Below the pieces are notes generated by a model that did no database searches, was not told the origin of the DNA, and saw nothing but the letters and a program-made list of their open reading frames with translations. A stretch of 64,000 nt of DNA from Gemella cuniculi DSM 15828. GTDB lineage: Bacteria > Bacillota > Bacilli > Staphylococcales > Gemellaceae. Below, piece by piece: positions 38,971 through 48,775 of the stretch. A program made the translations under genes and the position numbers. Every line of letters begins with the position of its first letter. Position 1 is the first letter of the stretch. The DNA is taken from assembly GCF_000425665.1 (NCBI RefSeq), contig NZ_KE384431.1:247848-311847 (forward strand), read 5' to 3'.

Positions 38971-39042
38971 TGACCCGTACGGGATTCGAACCCGTGTTAC
39001 CGCCGTGAAAGGGCGGTGTCTTAACCACTTGACCAACGGGCC
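38971..39042 (-). tRNA. tRNA-Glu (TTC)
   Basis: A 72-nt cloverleaf with acceptor GGCCCGT / ACGGGTC, anticodon loop CTTTCAC and T arm GGTTCGAATCC; CCA encoded. Its U34 is a substrate expected for the MnmA at 11 kb. Confidence 0.95.
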
Positions 39043-39053
39043 AATAAAAAAAA

Positions 39054-39141
39054 CGGAGCAGGAGGGATTTGAACCCTCGCGCCGGTTTCCCGACCTACAC
39101 CCTTAGCAGGGGCGCCTCTTCAGCCTCTTGAGTACTACTCC
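39054..39141 (-). tRNA. tRNA-Ser (GCT)
   Basis: An 88-nt class II tRNA with acceptor GGAGTAG / CTGCTCC, anticodon loop CTGCTAA and the long variable arm expected of serine tRNAs. Confidence 0.95.
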
Positions 39142-39143
39142 AA

Positions 39144-39216
39144 CTCCACAGGCAGGACTCGAACCTGCGACCGATCGGTTAACAGCCGATTGCTCTACCA
39201 ACTGAGCTACTGTGGA
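39144..39216 (-). tRNA. tRNA-Asn (GTT)
   Basis: A 73-nt cloverleaf with acceptor TCCACAG / CTGTGGA, D arm AGCTCAGTTGGTAGAGC, anticodon loop CTGTTAA. First gene of the operon; its A37 is a t6A site for the TsaBDE system here. Confidence 0.95.
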
Positions 39217-39246
39217 TAAATATTCATCACTTAACGAACATTTAAT

Positions 39247-39275
39247 ATTATACAAAAGTATTAACATAATGTCAA
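39247..39275 (-). promoter_or_regulatory. Consensus promoter of the tRNA operon
   Basis: On the minus strand TTGACA and TATAAT are separated by exactly 17 nt, ending about 30 nt before tRNA-Asn. The spacer and -35 also lie inside an inverted repeat (AAAAGTATT / AATACTTTT) that may end phnD transcripts. Confidence 0.88.
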
Positions 39276-39312
39276 TACTTTTATATAATTTTTTTGGAAA
39301 TTTTTCATCTAT

Positions 39313-40197
39313 TTACTTCACTTTTCCTAAATCAATATTCATCTTAGCTGCTACTTTTTCAATAGTTTTATAAGAACTTTCATTTACTTCTTCAAAACCT
39401 GCAATATTATATAAATTTTTTAATATATCCATACTTGCTGTATCATCTTGAATATCAAGCAATGCTTCTTTTATCTTATTTTGCATATCACTACCCAACA
39501 TTCCAGAAGCTACAACAGTGACACCTGGAATCAACTCACTTTTTGCTAGAACTTTTATATCACTTTTCGCATTCGGAAATTCTTTTTCATATTTCTTTAA
39601 AAGATTCTCGTAACTAGCTATCGCATCAACATCCTTATCCAATAAAAGCTGTAAACTCTTATCATGTCCCCCACTGTACTGATAAGATATATCTTTTTCT
39701 AAATCTATCCCTGCATCTTTTAACATAGCACCAGGATAAATATACCCAGAAGATGATGATGGATCAACAAATGCAATTTTTTTACCTCTTAAATCTTCTA
39801 TTTTAGAAATATTAGCATCATTTCTCACAAAAATTTCTGAATAATATCCTGGCTTTCCATTTGGAGTTTTTCCTACCAAAATATTTTTTGTATTACTTTG
39901 CTTTTGTGCCAAAATTGCCGAAAATGGTGGAACAATTCCAAAATCCACACTTCCACTACCAATTCCTTCAATTACTCCTATGTAGCTACTAGCTACAAAT
40001 ACTTCTACTTTCACACCTAGTTTTTGACTCAACGCTTTTGCAAACGGCTCTAAATCTTCTACTAATTTTTCACTATTGCTGCTTGGAACAACTCCCATTT
40101 TTAAAACTCGCTCTTGTTTATTTTCTCCTTTAGTTCCACATCCTAATAAGGAAAATAATAAAAAACTTGTCAATATACATAATAATACTTTTTTCAT
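39313..40197 (-). CDS. phnD: Phosphonate-type ABC substrate-binding lipoprotein
   Basis: The 294-residue product starts at MKKVLLCILTSFLLFSLLGC, whose LLGC is a lipobox, with GGGGG upstream; longer frames lack a ribosome site. The mature protein has the PhnD-type fold with KMGVVPSSN, DFGIVPPFSAILAQ and KIAFVDPSSSSGY (the serine cluster that holds the phosphonate group). It should feed the PhnCE pair at 35.8-38 kb, but six tRNAs and a thioredoxin-like gene lie between. Confidence 0.88.
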   Translation of the reverse strand: MKKVLLCILTSFLLFSLLGCGTKGENKQERVLKMGVVPSSNSEKLVEDLEPFAKALSQKLGVKVEVFVASSYIGVIEGIGSGSVDFGIVPPFSAILAQKQSNTKNILVGKTPNGKPGYYSEIFVRNDANISKIEDLRGKKIAFVDPSSSSGYIYPGAMLKDAGIDLEKDISYQYSGGHDKSLQLLLDKDVDAIASYENLLKKYEKEFPNAKSDIKVLAKSELIPGVTVVASGMLGSDMQNKIKEALLDIQDDTASMDILKNLYNIAGFEEVNESSYKTIEKVAAKMNIDLGKVK

Positions 40198-40225
40198 TAT
40201 ATACCCCCTACTTTTCATTTTTATA

Positions 40226-40253
40226 AAAAGTATATCACATTCTATTAAAATTT
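40226..40253 (-). promoter_or_regulatory. Probable phnD promoter
   Basis: On the minus strand TTGAAA and TATACT are separated by about 16 nt, about 30 nt before the phnD ATG. Confidence 0.5.
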
Positions 40254-40344
40254 CAAGTAATTTTTTTACAAACAAGAAATGTGATAACATGCATGCAAAC
40301 TATGAATATTTATAAACTAAAATAAGATCAATAAGTAAAAAAAT

Positions 40345-40368
40345 AAAAGCTAGATAACTCTAGCTTTT
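40345..40368 (-). terminator. Terminator after ylmH
   Basis: AAAAGCTAGA pairs with TCTAGCTTTT around a 4-nt loop, at the stop codon of ylmH. Confidence 0.8.
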
Positions 40369-41137
40369 AAATTGGTTTAGACATTGTTACTCTATACTTT
40401 AAAGATTTCTTATTTTGAATTTGTCCTCTAAAAATAAATCTACCATAGCGGCGTATAGAAATTATATCACCTGTTGAACAAGTTTTTTCCCCATTTCTTA
40501 TAACGACATGATTTACTTTTATAAACTCCTGTTCTAAAAATTCTTTTATCTTACTTCTTGATTTATTTGTTATTTTAGCAGCTATTGCATCTACTCTTAA
40601 TGATGAAGTAACAATTTCAAAATCAGAAAATTGTTTTTCTATTTTTATTTTAGAAAATTCAATTTTTTCTAAAGAAATATTTACACGTCCAATTTTAGAA
40701 AGATTCATTGTAACGAAATCTACAATTTCTTCATCTACAAAAAGATATATTTCATTTTCTTGAACTACTATATCACCAAATCTATTAAAATTTAACCCTA
40801 AGTTATAAACGGCTCCTAAAACATCCTTATGTTTTAATTCATTAAATTTATTATTGTATGTTGCTTTCAAGCAACATATTCCATATTTTATATCATAATA
40901 ATCATTAGAAATTATCTTCGCCTTTTTTCGCTCAGAAGTATCAATACCTCCAAAAAATTCTACTTTAAAATCTTTATAGTTATGAAAAATCAATTTTTCT
41001 AAAATAATCTGTTCAAAATTTGTCAAAAAATTAGTAACTGTATTTTTATTACTTGAAAAATTGATCGTCTGCAATAATTTTTCTGCCACTGCTAGTTCTT
41101 CTTTGGAAGACATTGCTAAAAAATTTAATTTCTTCAT
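40367..41137 (-). CDS. ylmH: S4-domain RNA-binding protein YlmH
   Basis: The 256-residue protein has a YlmH N-terminal domain (VEFFGGIDTSERKKAKI, with the GG-x-x-x-A/SER motif) and a C-terminal S4 RNA-binding domain (LRVDAIAAKITNKSRSKIKEFL in part). The family binds stalled 50S-peptidyl-tRNA and links to quality control in Bacilli. It follows ylmG by 10 nt, in the sepF-ylmG-ylmH order. Confidence 0.88.
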   Translation of the reverse strand: MKKLNFLAMSSKEELAVAEKLLQTINFSSNKNTVTNFLTNFEQIILEKLIFHNYKDFKVEFFGGIDTSERKKAKIISNDYYDIKYGICCLKATYNNKFNELKHKDVLGAVYNLGLNFNRFGDIVVQENEIYLFVDEEIVDFVTMNLSKIGRVNISLEKIEFSKIKIEKQFSDFEIVTSSLRVDAIAAKITNKSRSKIKEFLEQEFIKVNHVVIRNGEKTCSTGDIISIRRYGRFIFRGQIQNKKSLKYRVTMSKPI

Positions 41138-41147
41138 ATCGTTTTCT

Positions 41148-41423
41148 CTACATAAATAATAAACTTAGAATTATTCTCTGAATAATATTTAACACAATAA
41201 ATGCGATAATCGGAGAAATATCTAACATTCCTACTGGCGGAATAAATTTTCTAAATATTTTCAAATATGGTTCACATATCGTAGCAAGAAATTCTACTAT
41301 TATATTGTTTCTAAACTGTGGAAACCATGAAGTAAGTATGTACGCTAACAAACAATACTCATAAAATCCAAATAAATATCTTATAAATCTAAATACCCAA
41401 TAATACTCTGTTAAATTTAACAA
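41148..41423 (-). CDS. ylmG: YggT-family membrane protein YlmG
   Basis: The 91-residue protein has two hydrophobic segments and the YggT signature YEYCLLAYILTSWFPQFR and CEPYLKIFRKFIPPVGMLDISPI (in part). It is encoded 2 nt after sepF, a conserved position; a role at the division site is proposed but not proven. Confidence 0.87.
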   Translation of the reverse strand: MLNLTEYYWVFRFIRYLFGFYEYCLLAYILTSWFPQFRNNIIVEFLATICEPYLKIFRKFIPPVGMLDISPIIAFIVLNIIQRIILSLLFM

Positions 41424-41425
41424 TA

Positions 41426-41848
41426 CTAATACTCTCCTTCGTAAAAATCACCTGATACTTCTACTCCATTAGGTACACAAAGATAAATAGCCTCACCTAT
41501 AGTTTTTAATTTTGCGTTTAGTGCATAAATTCCACCAGATATAAAGTCCAATAGTCTGTCTGAAGTATCTATATCCAATTTACCTAAATTAATTATAACT
41601 ACTTTATTTTTTTTTATGTCATCTATAATATCCTTACTATCTGCAAAAACTAGTGGTTCAGTTAAAATTACATTATTTGTTTTACTTAATGTTTGATTCA
41701 CAGCCGTTTGTTTATTTGCCACTTGACTCTCCTTTGATACTCTTACTCTAGGTTGAGCTCTTGGAGCCTCATCCATTTCTTCTCTTGTATCTTCTTCAAA
41801 ATCTTCTTCATTTACAAATAAATTATTAAATTTTTTCATCATACTCAT
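41426..41848 (-). CDS. sepF: Cell division protein SepF
   Basis: SepF anchors FtsZ to the membrane. The 140-residue protein has an N-terminal amphipathic start (MSMMKKFNNLF), an acidic variable linker and the SepF core with VIINLGKLDIDTSDRLLDFISGGIYAL (in part). ftsZ and ylmDE are not adjacent in this window. Confidence 0.93.
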   Translation of the reverse strand: MSMMKKFNNLFVNEEDFEEDTREEMDEAPRAQPRVRVSKESQVANKQTAVNQTLSKTNNVILTEPLVFADSKDIIDDIKKNKVVIINLGKLDIDTSDRLLDFISGGIYALNAKLKTIGEAIYLCVPNGVEVSGDFYEGEY

Positions 41849-41963
41849 AATATTACAACCTCAATTATTATATATTCAATTAACCAATTATAACATAAAT
41901 ATATATCTTTTTAAAACAATATACAAATATTACTATTTCTTCTATGTACAATATAATAAACAA

Positions 41964-41997
41964 ATAACCTTAAAGTTGCTTAAAACTTTAAGGTTAT
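41964..41997 (-). terminator. Terminator after the AI-2E-family gene
   Basis: ATAACCTTAAAGT pairs perfectly with ACTTTAAGGTTAT around an 8-nt loop, 7 nt from the stop. Confidence 0.8.
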
Positions 41998-42004
41998 ACT
42001 GAAA

Positions 42005-43165
42005 TTACCCATAGTATTTATTATATCTATTTTTCAACATATTTATTAACCTAATTGTTAAAATTTTTAATATTGAATACACTGGAATACCTAATATTGC
42101 ACCAACAACTCCTGCTATATTTACTCCAATTAAAATTACAAAAATTACAGTTAAAGGATGCATTTTCATACTTCTTCCCATAATATTAGGTGATATTATA
42201 TTACCTTCGCAAAATTGAACAATACCCCAAACAACTAACATTTTAATAACCATTATTCCGCTAGTAGAAGCTGCAACCAACATAGCTGGTGTTATTGCTA
42301 ATATCGGACCTAAATAAGGAACTATACTCAAAAAAGCTGCAATAGTTGCCAAAGAAAATGCGTAATGTAATCCAATAATGTTATATCCTATAAATAGCAT
42401 TACCCCTAAACACAATGATACAAGCATTTGTCCTTGAATATATGAACCAACTTTTTCATCTATCTCATTGACAGTTTCATCAAATGAGTACTTTAATCTA
42501 TTAGGTACCAAACTTATTATGTATTTCTTAAATTTAGCTGCATCTTTCAATAAGAAAAATAATATAAATGGCATTGTAATCAACACTGAAGCTGTAGAAG
42601 ATAACGAAGAAGCTATACTTTGTGCTGCTGAGGAAGCAACAGTAACTGCTTGAGAACTTATTTTTGAAGTATTAAGATTTGTATTTATATATTCATTTAC
42701 TGCTTTTACATATGTATTATCAGAATTTGTATCTAAATATCCTCGAACTGCTTCAATATATCTAGGCATGGCACTTATCAAATTTTGTGTTTGTTCTACC
42801 ACTACTGGAACTATTCCTATAATAACAACTAAAATAACGATAACACCCACTAACATCGCTAATAAACTGGCAATAAACCTCGACATTTTTTTTGAGAATA
42901 AATCTACTAACGGATTTAAAATATAGTAGAAAATATATGCTAATATTATCGGTGTAATTATGCTTGAAACTATTGCATTTATAGGATTAAATATATAAGA
43001 TATTTCTGTGTAAATATAAATTGCTATCCCCAATAATATAACAACTATAAGAATGTACAAAATAAATTTACCGCCTAAAAAAGCCAACAATTTATCTTCT
43101 CTTGACATTTCTGTTTTCTCTTTTTCAATACGTATTTTTTTCTCTTTTTCTCTTTTTTCTTCCAT
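42005..43165 (-). CDS. AI-2E (UPF0118) family permease
   Basis: The 386-residue membrane protein has a charged lysine/glutamate-rich N-terminus and about eight helices, with GYNIIGLHYAFSLATIAAFLSIVPYLGPI (in part) and PLTVIFVILIGVNIAGVVGAILGIP (in part), the family core. Members export AI-2 or exchange sodium and protons; the substrate here is open. The ATG has GGAG upstream. Confidence 0.87.
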   Translation of the reverse strand: MEEKREKEKKIRIEKEKTEMSREDKLLAFLGGKFILYILIVVILLGIAIYIYTEISYIFNPINAIVSSIITPIILAYIFYYILNPLVDLFSKKMSRFIASLLAMLVGVIVILVVIIGIVPVVVEQTQNLISAMPRYIEAVRGYLDTNSDNTYVKAVNEYINTNLNTSKISSQAVTVASSAAQSIASSLSSTASVLITMPFILFFLLKDAAKFKKYIISLVPNRLKYSFDETVNEIDEKVGSYIQGQMLVSLCLGVMLFIGYNIIGLHYAFSLATIAAFLSIVPYLGPILAITPAMLVAASTSGIMVIKMLVVWGIVQFCEGNIISPNIMGRSMKMHPLTVIFVILIGVNIAGVVGAILGIPVYSILKILTIRLINMLKNRYNKYYG

Positions 43166-43182
43166 GTATGCTCCTTTCTTAG

Positions 43183-43386
43183 TTAAAATAATGTTAATGA
43201 TAATTCGTACAACATCATTATTGCCATAAAAACAATATACCCTAGAGCAAATGATAATAAACTTATGAATATTTTTATTTCTCTAGTACTATTCTTTTTA
43301 AAAAATTTGCTGAAATCTAGTTTAATTAAACTAAAGTTAGAAATTAAAATTAATGTAAATAACAATGTCAATTTTATATAATTCAT
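43183..43386 (-). CDS. Small two-helix membrane protein, DUF1146-like
   Basis: The 67-residue product has two hydrophobic helices linked by a lysine-rich loop (DFSKFFKKNSTREIK) and ends ALGYIVFMAIMMLYELS, which fits the DUF1146 (YwzB) pattern. Unknown function. It starts 27 nt after corA and may share its transcript. Confidence 0.6.
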   Translation of the reverse strand: MNYIKLTLLFTLILISNFSLIKLDFSKFFKKNSTREIKIFISLLSFALGYIVFMAIMMLYELSLTLF

Positions 43387-43413
43387 ATAATTATCCTTAA
43401 TTTAGCCGATATA

Positions 43414-44367
43414 TTATTTAAACATATCTAACCATCCTTTTTTCTTAAATACCCACAACATTCCACCAGCAATAATTAACATTACTGCACAAACAATAAA
43501 ATAACCATATTCCCATTCCAACTCTGGCATATTCCTGAAATTCATACCATAAAGACCAACTATAAATGTCAATGGAAGGAATATTGTAGAAATAACAGTT
43601 AGCGTCATCATAATATTGTTTGATTTAAGCGAGTTATATGTCATAAAGTTTTCACGAATATCACTGGCCAACTCTCTATTTGCCTCTATAATTTCCGTCT
43701 GTTGTACTAAATCGTCATAAATATCATGAAAATATTTTCTATCATTATCTGTCATCTCAACTCGTCTTGATACCAAAAATCTGTGAATTAGTTCACGCAT
43801 AGGTAAAAGCCCACGACGAAGTTTTAAAAGATCACTTCGAAGATCAAATACCTCATCCATAATTTTACTACCAGATGTATATGAGTCCGTTTCTTCAATT
43901 TCATCAAGACGATTTTCTATTTTTGAGATAATAGGTATATAACCCTCAACTATTTCAGAAACTAACATATGCATAACATGAAGCGGTGAATATTGAGCAC
44001 CACGCTGCAAGATTTTAGGTATAACTTTATTTACGTATCTTATATGAGAGAGGTGAAACGTAACAATATAATTTTTTCCTACGAACATATTTATAGTTTC
44101 ATAGTCATCATCTATATTTTTTAAAACATGAGATACTAAAAATATTTGCTGCCTTGTTATTTCAATTTTTGGTCTTTGTAAAAGGGTTAAACAATCTTCA
44201 ATTAAAAGTTCATGAAACTTAAAAAACGTTGACAACAAGTTTATCTCACTTCTTGTTGGAGTATCAAAGTCAACCCAATACCAAGCAATATCCTGGTCAT
44301 TAAGTCTTTCCAAATTAATATCAGTTAGAATATTTCCTCTTTTATCTACTGCTAGTGTTTTTAACAT
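43414..44367 (-). CDS. corA: CorA-family magnesium transporter
   Basis: The 317-residue protein has a large cytoplasmic domain with a long helix, then two C-terminal helices. The first ends in the ion-selecting GLYGMNF (GMN motif, about 278-280), followed by the loop RNMPELEWEYGY. It imports Mg or Co as a pentamer. The preceding 70 nt contain an ATTACAATAA / TTATTGTAAT hairpin of unclear role. Confidence 0.94.
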   Translation of the reverse strand: MLKTLAVDKRGNILTDINLERLNDQDIAWYWVDFDTPTRSEINLLSTFFKFHELLIEDCLTLLQRPKIEITRQQIFLVSHVLKNIDDDYETINMFVGKNYIVTFHLSHIRYVNKVIPKILQRGAQYSPLHVMHMLVSEIVEGYIPIISKIENRLDEIEETDSYTSGSKIMDEVFDLRSDLLKLRRGLLPMRELIHRFLVSRRVEMTDNDRKYFHDIYDDLVQQTEIIEANRELASDIRENFMTYNSLKSNNIMMTLTVISTIFLPLTFIVGLYGMNFRNMPELEWEYGYFIVCAVMLIIAGGMLWVFKKKGWLDMFK

Positions 44368-44438
44368 TAGACCTCACCTCTCTTAAAAAATTTTTTCACA
44401 ATTACAATAATACCATACTTATTGTAATTAGTAAATTT

Positions 44439-45194
44439 TTATTTCAAATTATTTACAATATGATGCATAACTATCCCAGCAGCTATAGAAACATTCAAAC
44501 TTTCGGCTCTTCCTGGCATACTTATTTTTAAAAGATTATTCACCTTATCCAATATTGACTCGGAAACACCTGATCCCTCATTCCCAAAAACTACAGCAAT
44601 ATTCCCTTCTATATTCCTTATTTCTTCTAGATATTTTTCTCCCTTAAGTGAGGTTGCGTACAAGTTAAAATCATCCATTTTAGAAATTAATTCTTCTATA
44701 TTAATGTTTTCAAAACATTCTATATGAAAATTACTCCCTTGTGTACTACGAATCACTTTTTGCCCATATAAACTTGTAGTTCCTTTACCTAAAATTACAC
44801 AATCAAAATCAAAAGCATCTGCCGTCCTTATAATTGTTCCAAGATTTCCTGGATCTTGAATTCTGTCTAAAATCAAAACTTTACTGTAGTTGCTTATATC
44901 GAAATTTTTTTCTTCTATTCTACATACTCCAACAATTCCTTGTGTTGTTATTGTATCTATTAATAATTTCATGATGTTATTTGAAACTATGGTAATTTCT
45001 CCGGAAAAATCATTCAACAAATTCTTATCATCAAAATCTTCTGACACAATTACTTCTTCTACTAAATTTGTACTAAGTGCTTCTTCTACTAAATGTTTCC
45101 CCTCTATCAAATATCTTTTATACTTTTTTATATTTCTATTTTCTTTAAGCTTTTGTAAATCCTTTATTTTTTTATTACTAGATGATGTTATCAT
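44439..45194 (-). CDS. TrmH-family 2'-O RNA methyltransferase
   Basis: The 251-residue SPOUT enzyme has an N-terminal substrate-binding domain (YLIEGKHLVEEAL) and the knot motifs LDRIQDPGNLGTIIRTADAFD (in part), VVFGNEGSGVSE and ISMPGRAESLNVSIAAGIVMH (in part). It is of the YsgA/RlmB type, probably modifying 23S rRNA; the exact site is unknown. Confidence 0.9.
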   Translation of the reverse strand: MITSSSNKKIKDLQKLKENRNIKKYKRYLIEGKHLVEEALSTNLVEEVIVSEDFDDKNLLNDFSGEITIVSNNIMKLLIDTITTQGIVGVCRIEEKNFDISNYSKVLILDRIQDPGNLGTIIRTADAFDFDCVILGKGTTSLYGQKVIRSTQGSNFHIECFENINIEELISKMDDFNLYATSLKGEKYLEEIRNIEGNIAVVFGNEGSGVSESILDKVNNLLKISMPGRAESLNVSIAAGIVMHHIVNNLK

Positions 45195-45338
45195 TTTACC
45201 TCCATAATTTTTATATAATTAAGATAGTTTTTTATTTTATTTTCCTTAAATATAAGTATATCATAATCCATATTGAATAAAGTTATAAATTATGATATAA
45301 TTTCTCTATTGATAAATATATTTATAAAGGAGTTTATT

Positions 45339-45722
45339 ATGTCATTTTTAGTGTCAACCCTAATAATACTTGCTGTATTTGGAGCAGTTGGATTATTTAA
45401 TTATCTAAGATTAAGAAATGCAGTTACAAAACTTCCTTATGCCGAGTTTAGACAAAATCTTAGAAAAGTTCAATTGATTGATGTTAGAGAAAAAGAAGAT
45501 TTCAAATATGCTCATATTAATGGAGCGAGAAATATGCCACTTTCTCAATTTAATTTTTTATATACCTCTCTTAGAAAAGATCAACCAATCTATCTTTGTG
45601 ATAAAAACGGAACAGTTGCGCCAAGAGCTGCTCTAACATTGAAAAAAAATGGTTATACTAATGTATATATGTTAAAAAACGGTCTTCAAGATTGGAAAGA
45701 AAACCTTAAAACTAAAAAGTAA
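45339..45722 (+). CDS. Membrane-anchored rhodanese-domain protein
   Basis: The start is the ATG of MSFLVSTLIILAV, with AAAGGAG upstream; the longer frame has none. The 127-residue protein has one N-terminal helix (about 2-20) and one rhodanese domain with VQLIDVREKEDF and the active-site loop IYLCDKNGT, cysteine present. It resembles YqhL of Bacillus. It probably handles sulfane sulfur on the cytoplasmic face; partner unknown. Confidence 0.85.
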   Translation: MSFLVSTLIILAVFGAVGLFNYLRLRNAVTKLPYAEFRQNLRKVQLIDVREKEDFKYAHINGARNMPLSQFNFLYTSLRKDQPIYLCDKNGTVAPRAALTLKKNGYTNVYMLKNGLQDWKENLKTKK

Positions 45723-45729
45723 TTTTTTG

Positions 45730-45758
45730 ACCAGTATCATAGGATATTGGTTTTTTAT
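45730..45758 (+). terminator. Terminator after the rhodanese gene
   Basis: ACCAGTATC pairs with GATATTGGT and six Ts follow, 8 nt past the stop. Confidence 0.85.
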
Positions 45759-45859
45759 TTTATTCTATTTGTTAAATATTAATCTTATATATTAAAATTA
45801 TATTTATTAATATCAATATCATTAATTTAATTTTCATCTATAAACCTTAATTTAATTAT

Positions 45860-45943
45860 AAAAAAACTAACTCGTTAGCAAACAATCACAAATAACAAAC
45901 TCTAATACATTTTAAATTTATTATTTCTCTACTATTGAGTTAG
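45860..45943 (-). terminator. Possible terminator after trxA
   Basis: On the minus strand CTAACTC pairs with a distant GAGTTAG that is followed by seven Ts; a small local hairpin CTAACGAGTTAG sits at the same end. Confidence 0.5.
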
Positions 45944-45952
45944 CTTTATATT

Positions 45953-46258
45953 TTAGTATTTTGATAATAATTCTACTAATGCTTCTTTAGGTAAGTAACC
46001 TGTTTTTTCTTCCAATACCTCACCATTTTTCATTACTAGTAAAGTTGGAATCGACATTACCCCAAATTCAGCTGCGGCTTCTTGATTTTCATCTACATTA
46101 ATTTTATAAAATTCAATATTAGTTAATTCATTAGACACTTCTTCCAACACTGGAGCCAACATTTTACATGGCCCACACCATGGTGCCCAAAAATCAAATA
46201 GTTTTACACTATCAGTTTTTGACAATTCATAAAATTCTTTATCTGTGATTTCTCTCAT
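45953..46258 (-). CDS. trxA: Thioredoxin
   Basis: The 101-residue protein has the active site FWAPWCGPCKML (WCGPC) and the cis-proline region MSIPTLLVMKNGE. It is the general disulfide reductant recharged by TrxB (22 kb) and used by MsrA (26 kb). It lies just downstream of groEL but with its own ribosome site. Confidence 0.96.
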   Translation of the reverse strand: MREITDKEFYELSKTDSVKLFDFWAPWCGPCKMLAPVLEEVSNELTNIEFYKINVDENQEAAAEFGVMSIPTLLVMKNGEVLEEKTGYLPKEALVELLSKY

Positions 46259-46334
46259 TGTTTTCTATCTCCTTTTATATTATGAATATATATTATAATA
46301 TTACACTTTGTTATTCAACTATTTTGTCTTAAGA

Positions 46335-48231
<1,897 letters not shown>

Positions 48232-48342
48232 TTCTTTACCTCTAAATTAAAATTTCTTTTATTTACTCCATTACCATAGTTGTCTAAAGTAATGTTTCTA
48301 GTTACCGATATTTTTATCACTAAGTAACTTTAACTAAAATAT

Positions 48343-48372
48343 ATCATAAAATAAAAGTCAAAGAAAGTCAAA
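48343..48372 (-). promoter_or_regulatory. groES promoter with overlapping CtsR operator
   Basis: Two direct heptads AGTCAAA-GAA-AGTCAAA (48356-48372, read on the plus strand) match the CtsR consensus RGTCAAAnAnRGTCAAA exactly. On the minus strand a -35 (TTGACT) lies within the operator, with TATGAT 17 nt downstream. No CIRCE repeat is present between this and the groES start. Confidence 0.85.
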
Positions 48373-48660
48373 TATTTAATTTTTTCTTTTTATTTTTAAT
48401 ACTTAAATTTTCAACATATACATTATCACCCTATTATCCCATTTTTCTCCATAATAATTTACTTTATCTCTTCAGAAATAAAAAATCAATATAGATTCTC
48501 TTACTTCTTTATATTTCTCTCTATAACTTTTTACTTAATAATATTAATATTTTATTTCTTTTATTATATTATTAAGTATAATATTACAATATACAATACA
48601 GTTAATCGCTTATTAATAGTGTATTCCTTTCTATTTTCACTTTGAGCAACTTTATTTTAT
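48373..48660. other. AT-rich intergenic stretch between groES and npr
   Basis: About 290 bases between divergent promoters. No frame with a ribosome site or RNA structure could be supported. Confidence 0.4.
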
Positions 48661-48674
48661 ATTAAAGTACTTTA

Positions 48675-48683
48675 TGGTATAAT
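48675..48683 (+). promoter_or_regulatory. Extended -10 promoter of the NADH peroxidase gene
   Basis: TGGTATAAT is identical to the ddl promoter box. The expected leader of about 85 nt contains a weak hairpin (AGGAAAA / TTTTCCT) and ends in a strong TTAGGAGG ribosome site. Confidence 0.6.
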
Positions 48684-48775
48684 CATAGAATATGTTAGGA
48701 AAAATAAATTAAAATAATTGTTTTCCTTGTTAAATCATAATTCATAAATAATATAAAAATTTAGGAGGAATAAAT

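Noticed and set aside
38830..39106. Short frames over the tRNA cluster on both strands
   Set aside because: They coincide with clear tRNA cloverleaves.
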